45,374 nucleotides of DNA from Herbaspirillum sp. CF444 (GTDB lineage: Bacteria > Pseudomonadota > Gammaproteobacteria > Burkholderiales > Burkholderiaceae_D), in the NCBI RefSeq assembly GCF_000282135.1, contig NZ_AKJW01000111.1, positions 1 through 45,374 on the forward strand. The letters run 5' to 3'. The translations under genes and the position numbers were made by a program. This document shows, piece by piece, positions 8,111 through 16,460 of the stretch (within the stretch, counting starts at the first letter, position 1; every line of letters starts with the position of its first letter). The notes under the pieces are model-generated. The model was given only the letters and a program-made list of their open reading frames with translations, was not told the origin of the DNA and searched no databases.

Positions 8111-8642
8111 TTACAGTCGTAGCTTTTTCTGGCACGAGTTTCGAGCACTGGTTGTCGTTGGTGAGACGATAGCCACGAATTTTGACGGGTGTTTCATTGC
8201 CGTCCCCATCGATTTTCACCAACTTGATATCGCATAAAACTTGCATGGCAGGCTTCCAGCCAGAAATGGTGAAGTTTCTTTTTCCAGTGGGAACACTCAC
8301 CTCTTCGGAGGTTGCTTTATATTTTGCATTTTTTTCTGGGACAAATGAATAATCGGTAGTGCAAATATTCTCCCTATCTGTGTTTTTCCAGAAATGCATG
8401 AAAGCCTCTTTATTTGCATGGAGCCTAATGCTATTGGTGACATAGGTGTAGCCGCTAAAGCAACCATCTTTATCAAACGTTCTTATTGATGTTCGAGGGT
8501 CATAATAGGATCCGATGATCGGCTCCACAAAAAAATCTGCCGCATCTTGCTTCACCTCGGGCGGCTGATAACGAACATAGTGGATTGAACTGCACGAACA
8601 TAGAACCAATAAAGCGCACGCTGCAAACAGACTTTTAAACAC
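8103..8642 (-). CDS. Putative lipoprotein of unknown function
   Basis: A 179-residue protein with a lipoprotein signal: short basic start MFKSLF, hydrophobic core AACALLVL and lipobox LCSC with Cys17 as the predicted lipidated residue. The following Ser-Ser suggests no inner-membrane retention signal, so outer-membrane placement is likely. The mature part contains several cysteines (for instance DGCFSGY, NICTTDY, QVLCDIKL, NQCSKL) that could form disulfides, and looks beta-rich. No family is recognised. It sits in the AT-richer island next to other exported small proteins; a toxin-immunity or envelope-stress role is conceivable but not shown. Confidence 0.75.
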   Translation of the reverse strand: MFKSLFAACALLVLCSCSSIHYVRYQPPEVKQDAADFFVEPIIGSYYDPRTSIRTFDKDGCFSGYTYVTNSIRLHANKEAFMHFWKNTDRENICTTDYSFVPEKNAKYKATSEEVSVPTGKRNFTISGWKPAMQVLCDIKLVKIDGDGNETPVKIRGYRLTNDNQCSKLVPEKATTVIK

Positions 8643-8954
8643 AAATATCCCCGATATAAAATGAATGATTTTTGAACATCACCGAAAGTTGATTCCCAGT
8701 CGACTTCGAAGACGAGGGGAAGCCATGACCTCCCGAGAGCTCCCCCCCATTTACCGTTTTCAATTCGATGGAAACACTCCCGGCATGGAAGAAAGGTCAC
8801 ATGTCGAGACAAACACAAAATTACACAAAAACGCTAGTTGCCACTGCGAAATACTATCCCAGACAATGGCAAAATGGACGCGAATCGAGCTAAAGCCACT
8901 AAAAAATACATTACACGAAAATCCGCATCGGCCAGAAGCTGACCTTCACATCGC
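8643..8954. other. Non-coding gap in the AT-richer island
   Basis: The 312-bp interval upstream of both the lipoprotein gene and the 118-aa secreted protein gene holds no supportable gene. It contains one degenerate copy of the dispersed repeat (8921-8944). Divergent promoters for the two neighbours must lie here, but I could not assign convincing hexamers. Confidence 0.5.
8921..8944 (+). repeat. Dispersed repeat, copy 3 (degenerate)
   Basis: It contains TCCGCATCGGCCAGAAGC, one base shorter than the core in other copies, and the right arm is not complementary to the left. It is placed just upstream of the 118-aa secreted protein gene. Confidence 0.45.
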
Positions 8955-9311
8955 TTGATTAAAAAAAGAACATGCAAAAAATACAGAATGGCTCCTTGTT
9001 TTGCCCTAACGGTTTTTCTTCTCCTTTTGGTTTGCATGCCTTCGGTAGGCGCAACGATATACAAAGGAAAGTTGCTTTCCCAGGCACGGCAGGTACTTTT
9101 GGCCGAGGGGTGGAAGCCTCAAGAAACGCTCGGTGTCGATTCGAATGACAAGCGTTTTAGTCAGTCTACTGATGCCAGAGACTTATACCAAGCCGGTTTC
9201 ATTGAGGTTGAGGCTTGTTCGGGCACCCCTCTCCAACTCTCGTACTCTGCAGGAGCGGTGATAGCGACAGAGGCTGCGTCATCCTCCGAATGTAAGCGAT
9301 TCCCCCAATAG
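8955..9311 (+). CDS. Small exported protein, 118 aa
   Basis: Starting at the TTG at 8955 the protein has a good signal peptide: strongly basic MIKKRTCKKYR, hydrophobic ALTVFLLLLVCMPSV and a cleavage site near VGA. An ATG at 8988 would give a signal without the basic region, so the TTG start is preferred although its ribosome-binding site is weak. The mature part of about 85 residues has ARQVLLAEGWKPQ, DLYQAGFIEVEACSGTP and a final Cys-containing segment; two cysteines could pair in the periplasm. Function is unknown. It is 58 bp upstream of the SUFU-like gene in the same direction and may be co-transcribed with it. Confidence 0.7.
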   Translation: MIKKRTCKKYRMAPCFALTVFLLLLVCMPSVGATIYKGKLLSQARQVLLAEGWKPQETLGVDSNDKRFSQSTDARDLYQAGFIEVEACSGTPLQLSYSAGAVIATEAASSSECKRFPQ

Positions 9312-9369
9312 TCCATTACTAATCCGAAGCAAAAAACCTCGATAACATTTACTTCTTAGGAGACCTTGA

Positions 9370-10149
9370 TTGAGTATTCGAAAGCTCGCAAGCGGACTAA
9401 TAGCCGCAACCCTTTCTTTATGCGGCGCGACAGCACAAGCAGAAACAGATTCGATGGACAAGCTCTGGCAGGCCACCTACGACGCGCGTCAGAAGTATTT
9501 TGAGAAAACTGTTGGTCCGTTTCCTAAAGATATTTTAAAGATGCTTAACATGACAGGAGTGTGGCCCGGCGGCGGTTTATTTGTCCTGCCGGCTCACAAG
9601 ATAGGGAACCAACTGTCGGTCTACACGACGTTCGGACTCTCCAATGCTGACATGCCAACCACGGTTCAGATGCGAGGTTACAACGTAGAAGTGGACGGGA
9701 AAAGAGCCACCAAAGCGGAAGGTACATTATCGAAGAAGCAGCCGGTACCAAAAAGGCCTGGCGCCGCAGGATACGGCTACGAATTTATAGTCATTTCCCA
9801 ATCCGATGCTCAGTGGCCACTGAATCTTCTTCAATGGGCAATAAATGCAGAGATTGGAAATGATGTTGGCTTCTTGGCACGCGTTGAAAAATATGACGGT
9901 CTGACCGTGGAACAAATCCAGGTAGGCAGTGGGCAAGTGGTGAATGTTCTCATTTCAAAGGCCCTGGCGCCTCTCCCAACCGGTACGCAACTCCCTGATG
10001 GCCGTATGGAAGTGCTTGTTGCAACGACCATAACGGACCAGGAGATGCGTTGGTCCCAAACCAACGGACGTGGCGCCTTATTGCGAAAATTAATGGAGTC
10101 CGGTGTCGGACAGGTGAGTGTCATCGGTCGTCGAAGCGTCGTGGAGTGA
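9370..10149 (+). CDS. Exported suppressor-of-fused (SUFU)-like protein
   Basis: A 259-residue protein beginning at a TTG codon with AGGAG seven bases upstream. Residues about 1-24 are a signal peptide (MSIRKLASG, core LIAATLSLCG, cleavage near AQA). The C-terminal half resembles the suppressor-of-fused domain: GYGYEFIVIS at about 136-145, WPLNLLQWA at about 150-158, and a final part with DGRMEVLVATTITDQEM. Bacterial SUFU-domain proteins are known mainly as predicted immunity proteins of polymorphic toxin systems, but those are usually cytoplasmic. An exported copy would protect, if at all, against a toxin acting in the periplasm. No toxin gene is adjacent. The domain call is by eye. Confidence 0.7.
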   Translation: MSIRKLASGLIAATLSLCGATAQAETDSMDKLWQATYDARQKYFEKTVGPFPKDILKMLNMTGVWPGGGLFVLPAHKIGNQLSVYTTFGLSNADMPTTVQMRGYNVEVDGKRATKAEGTLSKKQPVPKRPGAAGYGYEFIVISQSDAQWPLNLLQWAINAEIGNDVGFLARVEKYDGLTVEQIQVGSGQVVNVLISKALAPLPTGTQLPDGRMEVLVATTITDQEMRWSQTNGRGALLRKLMESGVGQVSVIGRRSVVE

Positions 10150-10215
10150 GCATCGATTTACCTCCAGGCAGATACTCTTACTGTCGGTCGAGCGCAGAAT
10201 CAGAAGGTCTGGGAA

Positions 10216-10240
10216 GTCCACAACCGGCCAGTTACGGACA
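10216..10240 (+). repeat. Dispersed repeat, copy 4
   Basis: GTCC, then ACAACCGGCCAGTTAC, then GGAC: the outer arms pair and the CCGGCCAG core is intact. It lies 67 bp after the SUFU-like gene. Confidence 0.65.
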
Positions 10241-10321
10241 TTGGCAAAGATCATGATGATGTTTTAGAAGTAAGACGCAATTGAAAATACTTAGCTCAAG
10301 AACAGAAGCAACCATTCAATG

Positions 10322-10353
10322 AAAAAATAGCCTGCGATAGCAGGCTATTTTTT
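10322..10353. terminator. Bidirectional intrinsic terminator
   Basis: The stem AATAGCCTGC / GCAGGCTATT has a four-base GATA loop, with A residues on one side and T residues on the other. It separates the rightward SUFU-like gene from the leftward lectin-like gene and can serve both. Confidence 0.9.
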
Positions 10354-10355
10354 GA

Positions 10356-10817
10356 TCATCTACGAGGAAGCAACACGGAGTCAATGAAACGCCAGCGCTG
10401 ATTGTCCCCTTTGTTCCATTTGTTCGGGAATACCATGGCACCGACGACGGGATCTTTGCCTGTGGCATCCATAACAAGCGAATTATCGTGATTGTTTATT
10501 GCAGTCCAGCCATCGCCAGTATGTTCCAGACGCACGAAAAATTCATGATCTACCGGTGAAAAATTCTTCAAGGTAATTGCACGGGAGTCGCCAAAACGGG
10601 CCAGCAAGTTAGTTTGCGCATGTTGCAAATAGTAGCCCAGAGAATCCGCTGAACCTGGTACTGAAACGAGGCGCCAAGTCTCAGCTGGTGAGCTGTGGCT
10701 GTACTTAGCCACAGAACAAACGTGCGTCCCATCGGCTTGTATCGTTGTACCAAGGCATAGCCAATCTGTACCGCCCGACATGGTGCCTAAAATGATAGTG
10801 TAAGTGTTATCGCTCAT
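10356..10817 (-). CDS. Ricin-type beta-trefoil lectin-like protein
   Basis: A 153-residue protein without a signal peptide. The start at 10817 is chosen for its AAGGAA ribosome-binding site 6 bases upstream; a longer frame exists but has none. The pattern of three repeats of about 45 residues, each with a buried Trp (TWRLVS, GWTAINN, QRWRFID) and the closing NQRWRF of the QxW type, suggests a RICIN/beta-trefoil carbohydrate-binding fold. The role is unknown: such stand-alone domains may be secreted by leaderless routes or be remnants of larger toxins or glycosidases. It ends directly at the shared terminator. Confidence 0.6.
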   Translation of the reverse strand: MSDNTYTIILGTMSGGTDWLCLGTTIQADGTHVCSVAKYSHSSPAETWRLVSVPGSADSLGYYLQHAQTNLLARFGDSRAITLKNFSPVDHEFFVRLEHTGDGWTAINNHDNSLVMDATGKDPVVGAMVFPNKWNKGDNQRWRFIDSVLLPRR

Positions 10818-11550
10818 TGTAATTTCCTTGACCAGGTAAAAAAGTTTGGCGCAGCGGGGTGACAAGCGCCACTCTGAATAGCGATTTACTCGCACCCATC
10901 ATTTCTTTCTTTGGGTAGCGGAGCAAGCGCTACGTCGCCGAATGTACATGATCAAACCAGATCGGAAACGACGGCGAGAGAAGATATCTGCAATAGTGAG
11001 ACGGGCGGTAAAGTCGCCCGAGTAGGTGTGGGATTTTATGTACAGATTGGTAGGTAAAAAACTAAAAAACTGGGGTTTCTAGTTTTGAGAGGCGATTCTT
11101 ATAAGTAGCTTAGCGCTTGGCATGGACATATTCCCTTTGCAAATATTCAGCTATCGAAGAGACACAATTCGATGCGATTGCCAGATGACTTGATGAACGA
11201 CTTGGAAAAAATTTCTAGCTCAACAGTTCTATCAATCTGTTGTATCCGCGGGTTGAACCTGCCGCCAGAAGCGGCCGTTGCCAACATAGCTGTTCATGGC
11301 AGCATGCTTTGATCATCTTGACATTGACCTTGAGTATAGAAGTCCGCAACCAGCCAGAAGCAGGCATCGAATAGGAAACGTTATTAACCATAAGCGTTGC
11401 CTTATCCCCTCCAATCTCCCTAAATAGAATCTGATCAGGAAGGTGCTTACGATGACTAGATTCCTGCAGCGCCGACATGCACCGATCAATCTCTTGATGA
11501 CGGTAATACACGGCAAGCGTTCTAAACTTAAAGCAATTCTCAGCACAAGT
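10818..11550. other. Long gap without a convincing gene
   Basis: About 730 bp. It must contain the promoter of the lectin-like gene. Short minus-strand frames at 11215-11546 overlap one another, run through a dispersed repeat and show no protein-like features, so I treat them as chance. A 27-codon plus-strand frame at 10942 lacks a ribosome-binding site. AT-rich sequence at about 11030-11110 could hold a promoter, but none was assigned. Confidence 0.5.
11341..11366 (+). repeat. Dispersed repeat, copy 5
   Basis: GTCCGCAACCAGCCAGAAGC: one base change in the core (CAGCCAG instead of CGGCCAG) and a partly degraded right arm. It lies within the gene-poor gap upstream of the lectin-like gene. Confidence 0.55.
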
Positions 11551-13146
11551 TTATGGCAGCGATAACAACATGGCTGACCTTGTATTTAGCTTGCTATCCA
11601 TAGTGATTTTGAAGGTATCCACAACACGTCTAAGCGCAGCAGCCTGTTTCTCCATACTGTCAGCTGCAGCAGCAGCCTGTTCGACCAATGCCGAATTTTT
11701 TTGTGTCATGTCATCCATGTGAACGATCGCCAGATTGATCTGTTCGATGCCTTCACTTTGCTCGCGGCTGGCATAACTGATCTCCGTCATGATATCGGCC
11801 ACGTGTTGAACACCGACCACAATACGCGCCATGGATGCACCGGCCTCTTCCGCCAGCTTGCTGCCCTGGTCTATCTTTCCTGTCGTGTTGCCGATCAGAT
11901 CTTTGATTTCTTTGGCGGAATTGGCGGAGCGATGCGCCAGGTTGCGCACTTCTGCCGCCACCACGGCAAAGCCACGTCCTTGCTCACCGGCACGCGCGGC
12001 TTCTACTGCCGCATTGAGTGCAAGAATGTTGGTCTGAAATGCAATGCCGTCGATCATGCCCACGATGTCGGATATTTTATGGGAATGTTGCTTGATTAAA
12101 CTCATCGTCTCCACTACCCGGCTCACCACCGCGCCACCCTGAGCGGCAGCATCGCTGGCAGACAGGACCAGCTGATTCGCTGCTTGCGCACTGTCCGCGT
12201 TTTGCCGGACTGCGCTGGTCAGCTCATGCATTGAAGTGGCCGTCTCTTCGAGCGAGCTGGCTTGCGACTCGGTACGATGCGAAAGATCGAGGTTGCCTGC
12301 AGCGATTTCCTGAGAGGCGACAACCATGTTGGTTGTACTCGATTTGATGTTGGACACCATCATCAGCAAATTGGCCTGCATTGCCTGCAGGGAGCGCAGC
12401 AAATCGGTGATTTCATCGGCCCCTTCGAGCTTGATCTGATGCGACAAATCGCCACCTGCAATATGATCGGCAATGACGCCGGCGCGCTTGATCGGCCCCG
12501 AAATGGTTCTTGTGATGATCCATGCCGCCAGACCTCCGAGCAACACAATGCTCATCCCGATGCCGGCCATGCCGATCATCGCGCTGTGATAGTTGCGCAG
12601 CGATTCATCGTAGGCAACTTGCATCGCACGGTGCTGCTCTTGCGCCAGCGTCCCTAGTGCCAGCATCCATTTTCCGTGCGGTGCATCGAAGTCATTTTGC
12701 AAGAGCGTGGCGGCGTCGAAGGTATTTCCTTGCGAGACGATGTTGCGGATCTTGTCAACGACCCGAAGCACGGAAATCTTGTTGGCGACAGTTTTTTCCA
12801 ATGCGCTGCGCCCTGCGGCATCAGCAATGAATTGTTTCGCCAGCGCCTCGGCCCGGGCGTAGGCGGCCAGCGTGAGCGCCAGGTTAGCGGCTTCGCGGTC
12901 GGCCTCAGCCTGATTGACAGGTGTGGTGATCCTGCGCAGCACCAGTACCAAGGCGCGACCCTGCTCGCGCATTTCGGTTGCCGCATCAAGGCCGGCGACC
13001 TTGGTGTTGACGATGAAGTCAGTCGAGCGCTGCAGCTGACTCATCCTCAGCATGCCCAGCGCCAGCAAGCCGATGGCGAACAGCAGCACCAGTCCAAATC
13101 CACAAGCCAGGCGCATGCCGATCTTGATGTCAGATATCAGTTTCAT
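11551..13146 (-). CDS. Methyl-accepting chemotaxis protein
   Basis: A 531-residue transmembrane chemoreceptor starting at the ATG at 13146-13144, where MKLISDIKIGMRL gives the usual short cytoplasmic N-terminus. Transmembrane helix 1 is at about 12-32, a helical periplasmic ligand domain of about 155 residues (four-helix-bundle type) follows, helix 2 is at about 190-210, then HAMP, then a signalling domain with the highly conserved hairpin tip around EAARAGEQGRGFAVVAAEVR (key part QGRGFAVV). It passes signals to CheA/CheW. It is the last minus-strand gene after the AmiC/AmiR-like pair, so it may sense the same amide or nitrile compounds, but a 138-bp gap with a hairpin separates it from the operon. 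Confidence 0.95.
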   Translation of the reverse strand: MKLISDIKIGMRLACGFGLVLLFAIGLLALGMLRMSQLQRSTDFIVNTKVAGLDAATEMREQGRALVLVLRRITTPVNQAEADREAANLALTLAAYARAEALAKQFIADAAGRSALEKTVANKISVLRVVDKIRNIVSQGNTFDAATLLQNDFDAPHGKWMLALGTLAQEQHRAMQVAYDESLRNYHSAMIGMAGIGMSIVLLGGLAAWIITRTISGPIKRAGVIADHIAGGDLSHQIKLEGADEITDLLRSLQAMQANLLMMVSNIKSSTTNMVVASQEIAAGNLDLSHRTESQASSLEETATSMHELTSAVRQNADSAQAANQLVLSASDAAAQGGAVVSRVVETMSLIKQHSHKISDIVGMIDGIAFQTNILALNAAVEAARAGEQGRGFAVVAAEVRNLAHRSANSAKEIKDLIGNTTGKIDQGSKLAEEAGASMARIVVGVQHVADIMTEISYASREQSEGIEQINLAIVHMDDMTQKNSALVEQAAAAADSMEKQAAALRRVVDTFKITMDSKLNTRSAMLLSLP

Positions 13147-13239
13147 AGCATCCCGTTTCCAAAAAGTGCGCAATGGCGCAGATTCCCACATAAGCATGCA
13201 GCCACAGCGCACTGCAAATCACGGACGTAGCAGTCCCCC

Positions 13240-13259
13240 TTCATCGCTGCGGCGATGAA
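13240..13259 (-). promoter_or_regulatory. Hairpin between the ANTAR gene and the chemoreceptor gene
   Basis: The stem TTCATCG / CGATGAA has a six-base loop (CCGCAG read on the minus strand) and no T-tract after it, so it is not a standard terminator. It lies in the 138-bp gap before the chemoreceptor. It could stabilise an mRNA end or be a processing or regulatory structure. Confidence 0.4.
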
Positions 13260-13284
13260 CCCTGATTCCGGTGCTGCGTGATGA

Positions 13285-13896
13285 CTAGATTTTTTTATCC
13301 CCGCCCAGCAAACCCATCTTGTCGAAGGCCTCGTTGGCACGAATCAACTCGGTCGCCACCTGCACGACCGGTATGCGCTGCGAAGTTGCCTGTTTGCGGA
13401 TGGCTTCGTAGGCTTCACTGGCAGTAATGCTCTTGCGTGCTACCAGGATGCCGATGGCCTTTTCGATTTCACGGCGTGAGCGCAAGGTATCTTCCAGCCG
13501 TTTCACTTTATTGTTCAGGCGCTTCTTGTAGTCGTTGGACGAGCGCGCGAGTACCAGTGAACTCAGAATGCCGAACGAGCGGAAGGGCTTGGTGATGACG
13601 GCGCTGGCATTGGTTTCCAGCAAGGCGCTGAGAACCGTTGGATTCTCATAGTCGATCAGTGCGATCAATGCGGCGTCCGTCTCGGTGCAACACCATTCGG
13701 CAGTGACGGTCTGTTCCTTGTCGACTAGAAAAAATATGACGTCGGTATCGGCCGGGCGTGTCGCACAAAACGGCCATATCCAACGCACTTGGCACCCAAT
13801 GCGCTTGAGCTGACCTTGCAGAATATCGCGATCCTCCCCGGGGGGATGAATCACTGCCACTCGTAAATGGCGCAAGTCTTCAAACAGTCTGCTCAT
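13285..13896 (-). CDS. amiR: AmiR-like ANTAR antitermination regulator
   Basis: A 203-residue protein. The N-terminal part (about 1-120) is a degenerate receiver-like domain: the VIHPPGED start and ALIDYENP are present, but the usual phosphorylatable Asp pocket is not clear, as in AmiR, which is controlled by partner binding rather than phosphorylation. A coiled-coil stretch (NNKVKRLEDTL) leads into the C-terminal RNA-binding ANTAR domain (REIEKAIGILVARKSITASEAYEAIRKQA, about residues 141-170; key part EKAIGILVARK). ANTAR proteins bind nascent leader RNA and prevent termination. It starts 9 bp after the AmiC-like gene. The tandem terminators at 23195-23332 are its probable targets. Confidence 0.92.
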   Translation of the reverse strand: MSRLFEDLRHLRVAVIHPPGEDRDILQGQLKRIGCQVRWIWPFCATRPADTDVIFFLVDKEQTVTAEWCCTETDAALIALIDYENPTVLSALLETNASAVITKPFRSFGILSSLVLARSSNDYKKRLNNKVKRLEDTLRSRREIEKAIGILVARKSITASEAYEAIRKQATSQRIPVVQVATELIRANEAFDKMGLLGGDKKI

Positions 13897-13905
13897 GTCG
13901 CGTTC

Positions 13906-15093
13906 CTACTCCAGCCAGAATTCAGAAAACTCATAGGTCGTCAGGTAAGGATCCGGCTTGACCGCCTCTTTTGCCTGCCAGACCACGTCAAAATTGCCAT
14001 CCTCGCGCGCCACGCCTATCTTTGGCTGCAACCAGAGATGATGATTTTCAGGCTCGACGGAGATGGCGCCTTCCGGTGCATCGTAGCGTTCCTCAAGAAC
14101 GGCCTCGACCAATTTCTGCGTGTCCATCGATCCCGCTCGTTCCAATGCTTTTGCAAACAAACAGACCTGGCCGTAAGCGGCCTGCCCCCATGCGCTGACG
14201 GTGGCATCCTTGCCGAAACGCTGGCGATAGGAGGCAACGAAGCGCTGATTTTCCTCCGAAGACAAGGAACTGAAATAGGTAGCCGACACGATATGGCCCT
14301 TGCAAAATTGCGGCCCGATCAGCTTGAGTTCCGTTTCACCCAGAGTCAGACTGGCGACGGGAAGCGGTTTCTGATCGATGCGCAGATCGTGCAGCACGCG
14401 ATAGAACTCGCGCGAGGGACTGCCGATGACGGTGGAAAACAAGGCCTCGGGTTGCGCCTTGTTGATTTCCCGCACGGCCAGTTCTATTTCCGCGCTGCTG
14501 ACGTTGAACGGCAAATAGATTTCATCGACGATTTCGCCGCCATGCTGTTCGACGATATCACGCATGATCCGATTCGATTCCCTGGGATAAATATAATCCG
14601 AGCCGATCAGGTAGATGCGTTTTCCGCAATTCTTGAGCAGATAGGCGGCCAGCTGCAAGCTGTTCTGATTGGGCACCGCGCCGGTGTAAATGATGTTGGG
14701 CGAATATTCAAACCCCTCATACAGCGAGCAATACCAGAGCAAGCCGTTCTTGCGTTCAATTTCTGGCAGAACTGCCTTGCGGCTGGATGAAGTCGAGCAG
14801 CCGAAAATGACGTTGACATCTTCACGCGACAGCATCTGATGCGCCATCCGGCGATACTCCGCCAGGTCGCCCTTGGGGTCGAGTGCGACCGGGACCAGCG
14901 GACGCCCCAGCACGCCGCCGCGCGCATTGATTTCCTCGATGGCCAGCACGGTACCAAAGAAATGCTCCGACTCCGTGACCGAGGTAATGCCGGCGCGTGA
15001 AAACAGGATGCCGACACGCCACGGCTCGGTGGACGATTCCGACAATGGTATTTCTCTTGCTGCGTTCTCTGCTGTTCTCTGCATGGCCGTCAT
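13906..15093 (-). CDS. amiC: AmiC-like amide sensor (negative regulator)
   Basis: A periplasmic-binding-protein-like sensor of about 395 residues without a signal peptide, as expected for the cytoplasmic AmiC, which holds AmiR inactive until an amide ligand binds. The family look is clear in WRVGILFSRAGITSVTE, INARGGVLGRPL, NVIFGCSTSSSRKAVLP and LIGSDYIYPRESNRI. The start is placed at the ATG at 15093; another ATG three codons later is equally possible and neither has a strong ribosome-binding site. It is directly followed by the ANTAR gene. A periplasmic paralogue with a signal peptide serves the transporter (19924-21096), so sensor and transporter probably recognise related ligands. Confidence 0.9.
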   Translation of the reverse strand: MTAMQRTAENAAREIPLSESSTEPWRVGILFSRAGITSVTESEHFFGTVLAIEEINARGGVLGRPLVPVALDPKGDLAEYRRMAHQMLSREDVNVIFGCSTSSSRKAVLPEIERKNGLLWYCSLYEGFEYSPNIIYTGAVPNQNSLQLAAYLLKNCGKRIYLIGSDYIYPRESNRIMRDIVEQHGGEIVDEIYLPFNVSSAEIELAVREINKAQPEALFSTVIGSPSREFYRVLHDLRIDQKPLPVASLTLGETELKLIGPQFCKGHIVSATYFSSLSSEENQRFVASYRQRFGKDATVSAWGQAAYGQVCLFAKALERAGSMDTQKLVEAVLEERYDAPEGAISVEPENHHLWLQPKIGVAREDGNFDVVWQAKEAVKPDPYLTTYEFSEFWLE

Positions 15094-15151
15094 ATTGGTT
15101 GCTCGTTTCAAATCAAATCGTGCCCGCTGCAGGCGATTGCCGGCGCACGCG

Positions 15152-16420
15152 TCAGAATCCAGGTGCCCTGATCGCTGCCTCCACCAGGCCGGCGGCAGCC
15201 AGGCATCGCTGGTCTTGCCACGGCGGCGCAATCAATTGCACGCCCATCGGACATCCTTCCACGCCTGACAGACCGGGAACGCTGACGCACGGCGTACCAA
15301 GCAATGTCCATACCTTGTTGAAGGCGGGGTCGCCAGTCGAAGCCCATCCCATCGGTGCTTCTCCTGGTGCGCTGGGCGTGAGCAAGACATCGATGTCCTC
15401 GAATAAACTATCCATCTGCGTTTTGGCGGCATCGATCAGCTTGCGTGCGGCATCGTATTGCACCACCGAGATGCGCTGCGCACGTTGCAGGAAATCACCG
15501 AGCATAGGTGACAGGCTGCCGCGATGCCGGTCAAATTCAAACGCCAGCGTTTGCGTTGCCTCGTATTCTTGCAAGGGCGCGTGAGCGCGGTAGAGCTCGC
15601 CGATCCAGGCCGGCAGTGCAATCTGCTTTACCTTGCCGCCGGCGACCTCAATCGCTCTTGAAGCTTGCTGCACGGCCTGTGCAGCGGAGGCCGACGGCGC
15701 TTCCCAGGGATAGGCTTGAGGGATGCCGACCACCAGTTGGCGCATGTCCAGCGGGAAGTGCGCCAATGGCCGCCCAATCAGCGCCTCGGAAAACCACGCC
15801 ACATCCTTGACCGTGGCGGCAAACAAGCCCACCGTGTCGAGCGACCACGAAAAACACTTCATGCCCGGCGTGGGAAACAGGTCATAGCTCGGCTTGTAAC
15901 CGGCGATGCCGCAAAACGAAGCCGGTCGGATGGTAGAGCCACCGGTCTGGGTGCCGATGGCGAACGGCACCATGCCAGCGGCAACAGCGGCGGCGGAACC
16001 GGACGAGGAGCCTCCTGCCGTACGCCGCAGATCCGCCGGGTTGCGGGTCAGCGTGGGCGCCATGTAGGCGAATTCGCTGGTCACCGTCTTGCCGATCACG
16101 GTTCCCCCCGCGCGGCGGATCAGGGACACGATGGCGGCATCGCTACCCGGTTGATAGCCGGCATAAATGGTCGAGCCATAGGCGGTGGGCAAATCGGCAG
16201 TGTCGAAAATATCTTTGACCGCCACCGCCAAGCCGGCCAGAGGCCCGCGTGCCTGTGCCGCATGGGACAGTGCCTGCGCGCGGTCAAGAATCGCCGCAAA
16301 GGCCTGGATTTCCGACTCCGATGCTGCAATCCGTTCGAAGGCCCCGGCCACCGCGTCTTGCGCCGACAACTCGCCGGCAGCAATGCGTCGCGCGAGCTGC
16401 ACTCCTGGAATTTTTTCCAT
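15152..16420 (-). CDS. Amidase (amidase signature family)
   Basis: A 422-residue amidase-signature enzyme. The Ser-cisSer-Lys triad is visible: Lys69 in AVAVKDIF, Ser138 in the GGSSSGSAA motif and nucleophile Ser162 in GTQTGGSTIRP. These enzymes hydrolyse amides to a carboxylate and ammonia in the cytoplasm. The start MEKIPGVQLARR at 16420 has AAGGA close upstream. It follows the ABC transporter genes and precedes the AmiC-like sensor, so it presumably acts on the imported compound or on an amide produced from it. Related sequences include Glu-tRNA amidotransferase subunit A, but no GatB or GatC gene is nearby and the context argues for a catabolic enzyme. Confidence 0.93.
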   Translation of the reverse strand: MEKIPGVQLARRIAAGELSAQDAVAGAFERIAASESEIQAFAAILDRAQALSHAAQARGPLAGLAVAVKDIFDTADLPTAYGSTIYAGYQPGSDAAIVSLIRRAGGTVIGKTVTSEFAYMAPTLTRNPADLRRTAGGSSSGSAAAVAAGMVPFAIGTQTGGSTIRPASFCGIAGYKPSYDLFPTPGMKCFSWSLDTVGLFAATVKDVAWFSEALIGRPLAHFPLDMRQLVVGIPQAYPWEAPSASAAQAVQQASRAIEVAGGKVKQIALPAWIGELYRAHAPLQEYEATQTLAFEFDRHRGSLSPMLGDFLQRAQRISVVQYDAARKLIDAAKTQMDSLFEDIDVLLTPSAPGEAPMGWASTGDPAFNKVWTLLGTPCVSVPGLSGVEGCPMGVQLIAPPWQDQRCLAAAGLVEAAIRAPGF

Positions 16421-16460
16421 CGTCCTTATTCCTTTCGATGTGCCTGGATAAGAAGCCGCT

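Noticed and set aside
11215..11546. Two overlapping minus-strand frames upstream of the lectin-like gene region
   Set aside because: They lack ribosome-binding sites, overlap each other in different frames and run through a dispersed repeat; no domain was visible.
15152..16420. GatA subunit of tRNA amidotransferase
   Set aside because: No gatB or gatC is nearby and the gene is embedded in a transport and amide-regulation operon.
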